A stretch of DNA of 64,000 nucleotides from Prochlorococcus sp. MIT 1307. GTDB lineage: Bacteria; Cyanobacteriota; Cyanobacteriia; PCC-6307; Cyanobiaceae. Position numbers and translations under genes: made by a program. The DNA lies in assembly GCF_034092395.1 (NCBI RefSeq), contig NZ_CP139301.1, forward strand, positions 1,116,001 through 1,180,000. The letters run 5' to 3'. The notes beneath the pieces are model-generated. The model was given only the letters and a program-made list of their open reading frames with translations. It searched no databases and was not told where the DNA came from. Below are positions 46,271 to 54,342 of this stretch, one piece after another; positions within the stretch are counted from its first letter, which is position 1; every line of letters starts with the position of its first letter.

Positions 46271-46981
46271 ATGTTGGAACTAAATCAATTTCGTCATTCA
46301 GCTTTCTGTCTAAAGGTAAGGATGGTTTTGGGTGCAAAGAAGCTTAGTTACAGAGTTGTTGACATTGCACCTGGCAAAGACCAACTAGGGGTCTTCCGCA
46401 AATCTGGTCAAAGAAAAGTTCCGGTACTGATTGATGGAGATAAAGTTATACATGATTCCAGCGCGATTATTAGACATTTAGAAGCTGAGCATCCAAAACC
46501 AAAATTAATACCAGATAACCCTCAGCAAGAAACACAAGTGCACCTCATTGAAGATTGGGCCGACACAACCCTTGCAAAAGGTGTTAGTAAAACTCTACTG
46601 AATGCTGCGGCATTAAACCCTGAATTACGCATTTCTCTCATACCCGAAGAACTCCCAAGGCCTATTAAAGAATTAGTAAAAGGTTTACCCGCCGAATTTG
46701 TGAGAGTTAGCACAAAGCTTCTAAATGACAATGAAACGCAGGAGCTCCTAAAAAGCATTGAAAAAATTTCTAAACTCATAGAAAGCTCTCATTGGCTTGT
46801 TGGTGATCAAATGAGCTTGGCTGATATTGCTGTGGCAGCACAATTGTCCCTACTCCGATTTCCCAAATCTGCCGGTGAGCCGCTAGCAGGAAAAGGTTGT
46901 CCTGGTTTTAGTGATCATCCACAATTTCAAGCTCTTTTTAATTGGCGGGATGCATTAGAAATGATTTGTCTTAATGGCTAA
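46271..46981 (+). CDS. glutathione S-transferase-like protein
   Basis: A 236-residue two-domain protein: a thioredoxin-like N-terminal domain with R-K-V-P-V-L-I-D-G and D-S-S-A-I-I-R-H-L-E (glutathione-binding cis-proline and serine region), and a helical C-terminal domain with L-V-G-D-Q-M-S-L-A-D-I-A-V-A. Substrate unknown. ATG start, divergent from DUF751 with 59 bases between. Confidence 0.85.
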   Translation: MLELNQFRHSAFCLKVRMVLGAKKLSYRVVDIAPGKDQLGVFRKSGQRKVPVLIDGDKVIHDSSAIIRHLEAEHPKPKLIPDNPQQETQVHLIEDWADTTLAKGVSKTLLNAAALNPELRISLIPEELPRPIKELVKGLPAEFVRVSTKLLNDNETQELLKSIEKISKLIESSHWLVGDQMSLADIAVAAQLSLLRFPKSAGEPLAGKGCPGFSDHPQFQALFNWRDALEMICLNG

Positions 46982-47113
46982 AGATCTAAAGTTGTCGCCT
47001 GGGCCTTGATAAATAGCTTGCCATTCTTCTCCACCAATGTCTGGAGGAGTTAAATTCACCTCATTCAGCAACTCTGAGGAATCAACTTGCTGATTTGATT
47101 CCAGAATGAACAA
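46955..47113 (-). CDS. possible small protein antisense to the GST end
   Basis: A 52-codon frame beginning at TTG 47113 and ending at TAA 46955. The segment L-N-E-V-N-L-T-P-P-D-I-G-G-E-E-W-Q-A-I-Y reads like real coding sequence. Another frame starting at ATG 47142 encodes a signal-peptide-like M-K-S-L-L-L-L-L-F-V-C-S but stops after 25 codons; a frameshift could join the two. It may be a small secreted protein, a decaying gene, or chance. Confidence 0.35.
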   Translation of the reverse strand: MFILESNQQVDSSELLNEVNLTPPDIGGEEWQAIYQGPGDNFRSLAIKTNHF

Positions 47114-47140
47114 ACAAATAGTAATAGGAGCAAACTTTTC

Positions 47141-47404
47141 ATGTCAGACCCTCTCATTCGAGCTTGTGATGACTACGTAGTGTTGGAACCAGGTCAACCA
47201 GAAAAATTCCTTAATGCAAAAGAAACTCATGCCTGGTTAATGCATTGGCTAGAGAACTTAGATCAACTCCCCGAAGATCTTCAAAGCCAAACTTCAATAG
47301 CTGCTGCAGCTCAGCGTTTAATTGATACGGCATGTGATCTAGAAATCAAGCCTGGCTTCATCTTGCAGTGGTTTGCGGTGCGTTTGGAGCCTCCGGCCCA
47401 TTAA
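47141..47404 (+). CDS. CRR7-like protein (DUF3571), NDH-complex-associated family
   Basis: An 87-residue acidic protein: D-D-Y-V-V-L-E-P-G-Q-P-E-K-F-L-N-A-K-E-T, L-P-E-D-L-Q-S-Q, L-I-D-T-A-C-D-L-E-I-K-P-G and Q-W-F-A-V-R-L-E. This is the pattern I associate with CHLORORESPIRATORY REDUCTION 7, needed in plants for NDH accumulation. AGGAG about 11 bases before the ATG. Its 3' end overlaps the aroK end by 47 bases. Assignment is from remembered family pattern only. Confidence 0.62.
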   Translation: MSDPLIRACDDYVVLEPGQPEKFLNAKETHAWLMHWLENLDQLPEDLQSQTSIAAAAQRLIDTACDLEIKPGFILQWFAVRLEPPAH

Positions 47405-47954
47405 GCATTGCTAGCAAGTCTTGCAAGATTTGTTTTGCAACTTGTTGAGGAGATTCATCAGCGACCTTCAAATGCAGATCAGCTTCTAAATAAAATTTTT
47501 CTCGTTCATCAACAAGCCCATATAAAGCAGTACGAGAATTTGTGTGCTTTAGCAAAGGTCTTTCGCCAGGGTCCGCTTCTAATCTGGAAAACAGCCTTTC
47601 TCGTCCAGGGTCCAACCAAATGACAATCCCTTGATGTAACACCCCCCAGTTTTCTGGTTCTGTGACCAAACCTCCGCCAGTAGCAACAACTAATGAGTGT
47701 CGTTGACCAATAGCTTTCAACACCTCTTTTTCAATAGTCCGAAAACCTTTTTCACCCTCATTTTCGAATATGAGTGAAATAGATTCGTGACAAACCTCCT
47801 CGATTACTTTGTCCGAATCAACAAAACCATAACCAAGTGCTTCAGCCACATACGGTCCTGAAGAAGTCTTACCAGCCCCCATCATTCCTACAAGGTAAAG
47901 ATTGCAACCACATAACCTTTCCTTAACGAGAGAAGAGGTAGAAGAATCAGACAT
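47358..47954 (-). CDS. aroK: shikimate kinase
   Basis: About 198 residues. Phosphorylates shikimate in aromatic amino-acid synthesis. Walker A is G-M-M-G-A-G-K-T-S, substrate-binding D-S-D in V-D-S-D-K, and the G-G-G loop in A-T-G-G-G-L. I use the ATG at 47954 (M-S-D-S-S-T); the frame extends to TTG 47978. Tail-to-tail overlap of 47 bases with the CRR7-like gene. Confidence 0.94.
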   Translation of the reverse strand: MSDSSTSSLVKERLCGCNLYLVGMMGAGKTSSGPYVAEALGYGFVDSDKVIEEVCHESISLIFENEGEKGFRTIEKEVLKAIGQRHSLVVATGGGLVTEPENWGVLHQGIVIWLDPGRERLFSRLEADPGERPLLKHTNSRTALYGLVDEREKFYLEADLHLKVADESPQQVAKQILQDLLAMLNGPEAPNAPQTTAR

Positions 47955-48006
47955 AGAAACAGAAGCTATTAAAGACAATTAAGATGGAGGCAAGCCAGTC
48001 CCTGAT

Positions 48007-48927
48007 ATGACTGAAACCTCCATCAAGGCTCAGCATGGTCAAGGCCGAAACTGTGTTATCACCCGACGTGCATGCTTCAGTTCTAGCCACCGTTATTGGC
48101 TTCCAGAATTTTCAGCGGATGACAACGCTGCTTACTTTGGTGCATGTTCACTAGCTCCTGGACATGGGCACAATTATGAATTGATCGTCTCAATGTCAGG
48201 TGAACTCGATGCAGATGGCATGGTGCTGAACCTCTCAAATGTGAAACGATCCATCAGTGATGAGGTTACTGATCAACTTAATTTTCGCTTCCTAAATGAT
48301 GTTTGGCCAGAGTTTGATCTCACTAAAGCCGAAGGTTGCTTACCAACAACTGAAGCTTTAGTAAGAATCATTTGGAACCGACTAGAGCAACATTTGCCAC
48401 TTGTAGCTCTTCGCCTTTATGAACACCCTCGCCTTTGGGCAGACTATCTAGGAAATTCTATGGAAGCCTACTTAACTATTCGAACCCATTTCGCAGCTGC
48501 CCACCGATTAGCAAGAAAGGAGCTTAGCCAAGAAGAAAACGAAAAAATCTACGGGAAATGTGCCAGACCAAATGGACATGGACATAACTATCTGGTGGAT
48601 GTCACCGTCCGGGGCTCCATTGATAAGCGGACAGGTATGGTTTGTGACTTATCGGCTCTGCAATGTTTAGTAGAGGATTTAGTAGTGGAACCTTTTGACC
48701 ACACAAACCTCAATCTAGACATCCCTTATTTTTCTACTTGCGTTCCCACAGCAGAGAATATTGCTCTTCACATTTCTGATCGTCTTAAGCAACCTATAAA
48801 AGCGATTGGAGCAAGCCTGCACAAAATACGTTTACAGGAAAGTCCTAATAATGCAGCTGAGGTTTATGCAGAAACGACCCAATTAGATTCAATTTCAGAC
48901 AATTTGGAGGCAGTCGCAATGAATTAA
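48007..48927 (+). CDS. tandem-domain 6-pyruvoyl-tetrahydropterin synthase (PTPS)
   Basis: A 306-residue fusion of two PTPS domains. Normal PTPS is about 140 residues. Domain 2 (about 155-290) is complete: zinc ligands H166, H191 and H193, catalytic C185, D231-H232 and E278. Domain 1 (about 15-150) keeps H28, C47, H53, H55 and E139, but the Asp-His pair is replaced by N-F-R-F at 92-95, so it may be inactive or have changed chemistry. The enzyme would form 6-pyruvoyl-tetrahydropterin for glycosylated pterins, or a related intermediate. ATG start. A RibD_C-type reductase gene follows seven bases later. Confidence 0.88.
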   Translation: MTETSIKAQHGQGRNCVITRRACFSSSHRYWLPEFSADDNAAYFGACSLAPGHGHNYELIVSMSGELDADGMVLNLSNVKRSISDEVTDQLNFRFLNDVWPEFDLTKAEGCLPTTEALVRIIWNRLEQHLPLVALRLYEHPRLWADYLGNSMEAYLTIRTHFAAAHRLARKELSQEENEKIYGKCARPNGHGHNYLVDVTVRGSIDKRTGMVCDLSALQCLVEDLVVEPFDHTNLNLDIPYFSTCVPTAENIALHISDRLKQPIKAIGASLHKIRLQESPNNAAEVYAETTQLDSISDNLEAVAMN

Positions 48928-48934
48928 AAAACAT

Positions 48935-49615
48935 TTGAAAACTCCTTGGGTCAGACTTGTATTAGCTATTAGCCTTGATGGACGCATTGCTCTACCTCAT
49001 GGAGGCAAAGCCCACCTGGGCGGGAAGGGAGATATTCGAGTATTAGAAGAAGCTCTTGCTTGGTCTGACGGAACACTTATCGGAGGAGGAACTCTACGTT
49101 GTCATTGCCAAACATGCCTAATACATAATGATGATTTACTGAAAAAACGACAATCCGAAGGGCGATCTCCTCAACCGGTTGCTGTTGTAGTAAGTAGCCA
49201 AAAAAAATTTTGTTATAGCTGGCCTTTTTTTCAGCAGCCAATCGAACGATGGCTGGTTAATACAAGCCATCTTCCCCAGCAGAGTGCAGAGTCTGGAAGA
49301 TATGAGCGTGAATTCCTTCTGCAACCCAACTGGTCAGAAACACTTGCTGAACTTGCCTATGCAGGATTGTCGCGTTTAGTTCTACTTGGTGGTGCACAAC
49401 TAGTTGGTTCTTTATTGCAAGCTGATGCGGTAGACGAGTTACAACTCACCATGACGCCAAAGATCATTGGAGGAAACTTCAATTGGGTACCTAATGATTT
49501 AAATAATCTCCCATTACGCCTTGCGGCAGATAATGCTTGGTATCTCAAAGGCAATAAATCACTCGAGGGCAATGAATTACTAGTCCAATACATACGCAAT
49601 CGTTCTTCCCATTAA
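48935..49615 (+). CDS. RibD C-terminal-domain reductase (DHFR-like fold)
   Basis: A 226-residue NAD(P)H-dependent reductase: A-I-S-L-D-G-R-I-A at 12-20, L-I-G-G-G-T-L-R, L-L-G-G-A-Q-L-V-G-S-L and D-E-L-Q-L-T-M-T-P-K-I-I-G-G. It lacks the RibD deaminase domain. The family reduces pyrimidine or pterin-type rings. Its placement after the pterin synthase suggests a pterin role; a riboflavin role is the other possibility. Starts at TTG 48935. Confidence 0.78.
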   Translation: MKTPWVRLVLAISLDGRIALPHGGKAHLGGKGDIRVLEEALAWSDGTLIGGGTLRCHCQTCLIHNDDLLKKRQSEGRSPQPVAVVVSSQKKFCYSWPFFQQPIERWLVNTSHLPQQSAESGRYEREFLLQPNWSETLAELAYAGLSRLVLLGGAQLVGSLLQADAVDELQLTMTPKIIGGNFNWVPNDLNNLPLRLAADNAWYLKGNKSLEGNELLVQYIRNRSSH

Positions 49616-49734
49616 ATCAATCAAGTATGTTCAATCTGAATGATCCAACAAAATTGTTCAACTTAGTCTTTTGAACACACTTAAATACTTTGGGTAGTTA
49701 TTTTATTGCTATTAGCTCTTAAAGCTGCCCTTCA

Positions 49735-50919
49735 ATGGCCAACCTCATAGCTCGTTGGCACCAATCTCTCAATGAAATCCCAGAGCATCATTGGGAAGAT
49801 CTTGTGGGCAATCACATTAATCCATTCTTTCGATGGAAATGGCTTAGTGCACTAGAAACATCTAACAGTATTTGTGCTCGGCAGGGTTGGCAACCATTAC
49901 ATTTAGTGTTGTGGCGTGAAGAAACCCCTATTGCAGTTGCCCCTCTATATCTCAAAGCACACAGCTATGGAGAATTTGTTTTTGATCAAGTCTTTGCAAG
50001 GTTAGCTGAGGAACTAAGCCTCAACTATTACCCAAAATTAATAGGAATGAGCCCATTAAGTCCTGTAGAAGGCTATCGTTTTTTTTACGCCCAAAATGAA
50101 AATACTCAAGAACTAACAAATCTAATGATGGAGACAATCGATAGATTTGCTATTAGCAATGGAATCAATAGCTGCAATTTTCTTTATGTAGATTCAGCAT
50201 GGAGAGAATTAGCCGAAGCTACAAATTGTGCTAGATGGGTCAACCAGAAGAGTCTTTGGCTCGCAGAAGGGAGCAAGAGCTTTTCTGAATATCTGAAAAA
50301 ATTTAATTCAAATCAAAGACGGAATATAAAAAGAGAAAGAAAAGCTGTTGAAAATGCTGGAGTAAAGGTTGAAGTCATTACTGGGGATCAAATCAATAAG
50401 CCAATTATGGAACTTATGCATAACTTTTATGAGCAACATTGTGCCAGATGGGGAGCTTGGGGTAGCAAATATCTTTCAAAAAATTTTTTTGAAGAACTCT
50501 CAACTCCAGGCCTAAAAAATTACCTTGTACTGTTCAATGCACATCAACATGATTCAAAAGATCCAATCGCTATGTCCTTATGCATTAAAGATAGAAACAT
50601 GTTATGGGGGAGATACTGGGGGAGTAAGAAAGAAATTGATTGCCTACACTTTGAGGTATGTTACTACTCACCAATTAGCTGGGCTTTAAAGCAAGGTATA
50701 ACCCACTTTGATCCAGGGGCAGGTGGAAGTCACAAGCGAAGAAGAGGCTTCATTGCACAAGAAAATATAAGTTTACATCGTTGGTATGATAAAAGAATGG
50801 ATACTTTGATTAGACCCTGGCTAAAAAAAGTCAATAAGATCATGGCACTAGAAATCGAATCTCAAAATAATGAATTACCATTTAGAATTGATGCCCCAAC
50901 ACTATCAGCTAAAAATTAA
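49735..50919 (+). CDS. DUF482 / GNAT-like acyltransferase (FemAB-related)
   Basis: A 394-residue protein of the peptidogalycan-biosynthesis (DUF482) family. N-terminal N-P-F-F-R-W-K-W-L-S-A-L-E, a basic stretch (N-Q-R-R-N-I-K-R-E-R-K-A), and the conserved H-F-E-V-C-Y-Y-S-P-I-S-W-A and F-D-P-G-A-G-G-S-H-K-R-R-R-G-F blocks. The fold is of the acetyltransferase type and an amino-acid or acyl transfer to an envelope molecule is likely. ATG start. The 240 bases that follow are AT-rich with no clear element. Confidence 0.82.
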   Translation: MANLIARWHQSLNEIPEHHWEDLVGNHINPFFRWKWLSALETSNSICARQGWQPLHLVLWREETPIAVAPLYLKAHSYGEFVFDQVFARLAEELSLNYYPKLIGMSPLSPVEGYRFFYAQNENTQELTNLMMETIDRFAISNGINSCNFLYVDSAWRELAEATNCARWVNQKSLWLAEGSKSFSEYLKKFNSNQRRNIKRERKAVENAGVKVEVITGDQINKPIMELMHNFYEQHCARWGAWGSKYLSKNFFEELSTPGLKNYLVLFNAHQHDSKDPIAMSLCIKDRNMLWGRYWGSKKEIDCLHFEVCYYSPISWALKQGITHFDPGAGGSHKRRRGFIAQENISLHRWYDKRMDTLIRPWLKKVNKIMALEIESQNNELPFRIDAPTLSAKN

Positions 50920-51159
50920 ATTCATAATTAACAAAATCAATTATCATCATTGCAGAAAACCTATAGAAGTTTTATAGCCGATCCAAAATAGTAGATCTAA
51001 GTCACAATAAAGGCACAAATCACCAAGACAATAGTTTGTATTTAAATATCTATGCTTTGCAATAGAAAATATTTTGCCTATAACTATTATAAAAGATGTA
51101 TTAAGACTATGGAGCCAATACTTATACTAATTGAATGCATGACACTCTAAACTGAATCA

Positions 51160-51564
51160 ATGGCCTCAAAGCAAATCACACTTCAAGAGGCTGTTGATCG
51201 AATTCAGATACTGGACGAAAAATTATCACATCGACTCATCTCCCTTGACCCAAGTGGTTATTTTATAATCAAGTTAGATCACGCCTCTAAAGAGATTGTG
51301 GTCGAACATTACTCAAACGATATCGACGATCTCGGCAGAGCAATTGATCCCGAAACAGGAAAGCCCCTTGACTGTAAAGGAGAGAGAAAAAGAATGCCAA
51401 GTAAGACGTTTAGAGGAAAAAGTGCCAAAGAGATTGGCATACACCTTACAGAAGGTGTTGGCCCATACTTAGTAAGCAAATTAGACCATGCCCTATATCT
51501 TGGCAGAGAACTCCAAAAAGCTGAAGGATGTCTTCTAAATACAAAGCAATACATTCAGGATTAA
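51160..51564 (+). CDS. DUF4346 cyanobacterial protein
   Basis: A 134-residue protein of unknown function. Features are G-Y-F-I-I-K-L-D, I-V-V-E-H-Y-S-N-D-I, D-P-E-T-G-K-P-L-D-C-K-G, F-R-G-K-S-A-K-E and L-V-S-K-L-D-H-A-L-Y-L-G-R-E-L-Q-K-A-E, a signature I know from cyanobacterial DUF4346. ATG start. The small petL-like gene follows 67 bases later. Confidence 0.78.
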   Translation: MASKQITLQEAVDRIQILDEKLSHRLISLDPSGYFIIKLDHASKEIVVEHYSNDIDDLGRAIDPETGKPLDCKGERKRMPSKTFRGKSAKEIGIHLTEGVGPYLVSKLDHALYLGRELQKAEGCLLNTKQYIQD

Positions 51565-51631
51565 GAAGGGGGTTTTAAGGACCTTTTGAGCGAGTCATCT
51601 GATGTAATAGATAAGTATATATTTTTTTTCA

Positions 51632-51724
51632 ATGGGAATCGTTTTTTACCTAGGAATTGTTCTCAGTGGCCTCGTCGCTGCTTTTACCATAAATAAAATC
51701 CTCAAAACCATTAAATTAATCTAA
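51632..51724 (+). CDS. petL: probable cytochrome b6-f complex subunit PetL
   Basis: A 30-residue single-helix protein, M-G-I-V-F-Y-L-G-I-V, then L-V-A-A-F-T-I-N-K-I and K-T-I-K-L-I. One transmembrane helix and a basic K-x-I-K-L-I end match PetL, a small cytochrome b6-f subunit. It was too short for length filters. The leader (51600-51631) has no obvious ribosome site. Other tiny membrane proteins are not excluded. Confidence 0.62.
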   Translation: MGIVFYLGIVLSGLVAAFTINKILKTIKLI

Positions 51725-51866
51725 GCTGAAATTAGTTTTTTTTGAATTAATCGAAAAACAAATCACAAGAAGTTTTCGAGCTAAATAGCATGTGGGAGCC
51801 CTCCTGATCACCAAAAGGAATAGTCAGGAAAAAATACAAATTAATTTTTTAGATCAATTTCTTTAA

Positions 51867-53285
51867 TTAGTTTTGATCACGAGCCGCATTAACCATTTCT
51901 TCTACACCCACTAAATGTCCAGTTAAGTCATAAACATCAGCACCAGTAATCAAAGCAGTAAGCATCATTCCCTCTTTTACATTAAATTCACCTACTCCAG
52001 GCTGTAAAAAAACTTCTCCATCCACTTCAGGTGCAAAGCGACTACAACGTCCAATCATTTGTCCAGATTGTGAATTAACCTTTTCAACCAAAATATCCAC
52101 TGTCCGACCTACCCAACTGCGATTCTTTGCTTCAGCGATGGGTTGCTGAATAGTCATTATTTTATCTTTACGTGCTTGTGCAACTTGAGGAGAAACTTGA
52201 GCAGAAAGAGTGGCAGCTTTTGTCCCTTCTTCAGCAGAAAAAGTAAAAACACCGACATGATCAAAACATTGCTCCCCTACAAAACCAGCAAGGTGATCAA
52301 AGTGAGCCTCCGTTTCACCAGGGAAGCCAACAATCAACGTGGTTCTCAAAACTGCATCAGGCAACTGGTCACGAATTTGATCAAGCAGCAAAGAATTCAC
52401 ATCCATTTGCCAAGGACGATTCATAGCCTTCAACAAATCGGGGTGACTATGCTGCAAAGGTAGATCAAGGTATGGCAATACATTGGGTACTTCTTGATAA
52501 GCAGCCAAGACATCCGAAGTCAGTCCCGTAGGGTAGGCATAATGAATACGTATCCAAGGGATATCTACTTCTCCCAGTGCTCTTAAAAGCTTGGCAAGAG
52601 AAGGCTCGCCGTACAAATCTATTCCGTAGTTAGTAGTGATCTGACTTATCAAAATCAATTCCTTTACTCCCTGATAAGCCAGTTGATGAGCTTCTGCAAC
52701 GATTGACTCTATTGAACGACTTCTTTGGTTTCCACGAAGTTTGGGAATAATGCAAAACGAACAACGATAATCGCATCCTTCAGCAACCTTTAAATATGCA
52801 ACTGCTTGACCTGTAGTACGAAAACGTGGCAGATGCTCGTCACCAACAAAGGTTGGCGTCTGACTCACTTGATTGACTATTTCACCTAACTCAACTCTTT
52901 GCAGTACGTCAACAATATGTTGATAGTCACCTGTTCCAACAATTGCCTTAGCTTCTGGGAGCGATTGCAAAAGTTCTTCTTGAAAATGTTGAGCTAGACA
53001 GCCAGCAATAATTAATTGTTTGCCTTGATCTGCAAAATCAACAAGAGTGCGAATTGATTCCTCTCTAGCTTCTTGGATAAAGCTACATGTGTTGACGACC
53101 ACAACAGCCGCATCCTTTGTATTAGCACTTACCCCATATCCCGCTTCTGATATCAAGCCCAGCATGTGCTCGGTATCAACCCGATTTTTTTCGCAACCTA
53201 AATGTGCAAAAGCTACGGAAGGTTTTCGTTGATTTAATGCAGTTTGATTTCTCGGAAGGCTAGGCCGAGAGTCAGGAGTTGTCAT
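51867..53285 (-). CDS. rimO: ribosomal protein S12 methylthiotransferase
   Basis: A 472-residue radical-SAM enzyme that adds a methylthio group to an Asp of ribosomal protein S12. N-terminal UPF0004 domain with its three cysteines (L-G-C-E-K-N, N-T-C-S-F, A-G-C-L-A-Q), radical-SAM core C-D-Y-R-C-S-F-C, and a C-terminal TRAM domain. R-I-H-Y-A-Y-P distinguishes it from MiaB. ATG start. Confidence 0.94.
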   Translation of the reverse strand: MTTPDSRPSLPRNQTALNQRKPSVAFAHLGCEKNRVDTEHMLGLISEAGYGVSANTKDAAVVVVNTCSFIQEAREESIRTLVDFADQGKQLIIAGCLAQHFQEELLQSLPEAKAIVGTGDYQHIVDVLQRVELGEIVNQVSQTPTFVGDEHLPRFRTTGQAVAYLKVAEGCDYRCSFCIIPKLRGNQRSRSIESIVAEAHQLAYQGVKELILISQITTNYGIDLYGEPSLAKLLRALGEVDIPWIRIHYAYPTGLTSDVLAAYQEVPNVLPYLDLPLQHSHPDLLKAMNRPWQMDVNSLLLDQIRDQLPDAVLRTTLIVGFPGETEAHFDHLAGFVGEQCFDHVGVFTFSAEEGTKAATLSAQVSPQVAQARKDKIMTIQQPIAEAKNRSWVGRTVDILVEKVNSQSGQMIGRCSRFAPEVDGEVFLQPGVGEFNVKEGMMLTALITGADVYDLTGHLVGVEEMVNAARDQN

Positions 53286-53394
53286 AGAAAAAGAGAATCA
53301 AATTTGTGGCGCACAAAAAAATTGCTTTGATTAAAAATATAGGTAAGCGCTGCCTTCCCAAAACTGTCAGAATTAAGAAATCTCTAACTAGGAC

Positions 53395-54339
53395 ATGGGC
53401 ACAACACGCCTTAAAAGTCGCAGACGCCAAGACCAGGGATTGAAATGGCCCAGAATCACTATGGCGATTCTGGCAACCATTGGCGTTATTGATACTGGTT
53501 CAATCACTTTTAACAGATGGGGCTGGATTGGATCCCTTTCTTGTCCTGGAGGAGCCGAAGGTTGCGACAAAGTTTTAAATAGCCCATGGGGCTCAGTCTT
53601 ACTTGGGAATGGTTTTGAAATTCCCTTGTCATTATTTGGTTTGTTTAGTTACCTGGCCATACTTTTAATGGCAATAGTGCCTCTATTGCCAGGCCTTACA
53701 GAAAATAAAGCAGATCTCTCAAGAAAAACATGGTGGGGCTTGTTTTTAACTGCCTGCGTTATGGCAGTTTTCAGCCTCATTCTTATTTGGTTAATGATCT
53801 TCAAGATCAAAGCCTTTTGTTTCTTCTGCTTTGTATCAGCATTTATTTCCATAACTATTTTTGGATTAACTCTAATAGGGGGCGGTTGGGATGATTTTGG
53901 AGAACTTCTGTTTCGTGGATTTATCCTTGGAATTGCTGTTCTATTAGGTGGATTGATTTGGGCTTCAGCTGCCGATCCAAAACAATCACCACTCGTCAAC
54001 AGTCTTGAAGTTGGTATTTCTCCTGCTGTTAAAACCCAAAGCACTCCAGATTCAATTTCGCTAGCAAAGCATCTAAAAGCTTCTGGAATAGTTCAATACA
54101 GTGCTTATTGGTGTCCTCATTGTCATGAGCAAAAAGAAATGTTTGGGAAGGAAGCAGTATCAGAATTAAAAATCGTCGAATGTGCAGAAGATGGGAAAAA
54201 TAGTCAGCGTTCTCTTTGTGAAGCGAAAGGAATTACTGGCTACCCTTCTTGGGAAATAAATGGAAAGCTTTATTCAGGAATTCAACAACTACAAGACTTA
54301 GCTGATTTAAGCGGCTATCCAGGCACAAGGAATTTTTAA
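53395..54339 (+). CDS. VKOR-thioredoxin fusion (oxidative folding enzyme)
   Basis: A 314-residue membrane protein. A vitamin K epoxide reductase domain (residues 20-190) has loop cysteines C50 and C57 and the active C-F-F-C at 142-145; after a linker, a thioredoxin-like domain has W-C-P-H-C (C240, C243) and T-G-Y-P-S with the cis-proline. It makes disulfides in the periplasm or thylakoid lumen by passing electrons to quinone. This domain order is the usual cyanobacterial one. ATG start; convergent with nadB, three bases apart. Confidence 0.92.
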   Translation: MGTTRLKSRRRQDQGLKWPRITMAILATIGVIDTGSITFNRWGWIGSLSCPGGAEGCDKVLNSPWGSVLLGNGFEIPLSLFGLFSYLAILLMAIVPLLPGLTENKADLSRKTWWGLFLTACVMAVFSLILIWLMIFKIKAFCFFCFVSAFISITIFGLTLIGGGWDDFGELLFRGFILGIAVLLGGLIWASAADPKQSPLVNSLEVGISPAVKTQSTPDSISLAKHLKASGIVQYSAYWCPHCHEQKEMFGKEAVSELKIVECAEDGKNSQRSLCEAKGITGYPSWEINGKLYSGIQQLQDLADLSGYPGTRNF

Positions 54340-54342
54340 TCT

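Noticed and set aside
51050-51150. A 32-codon plus-strand ORF before the DUF4346 gene
   Set aside because: AT-rich, no ribosome site, no family resemblance.
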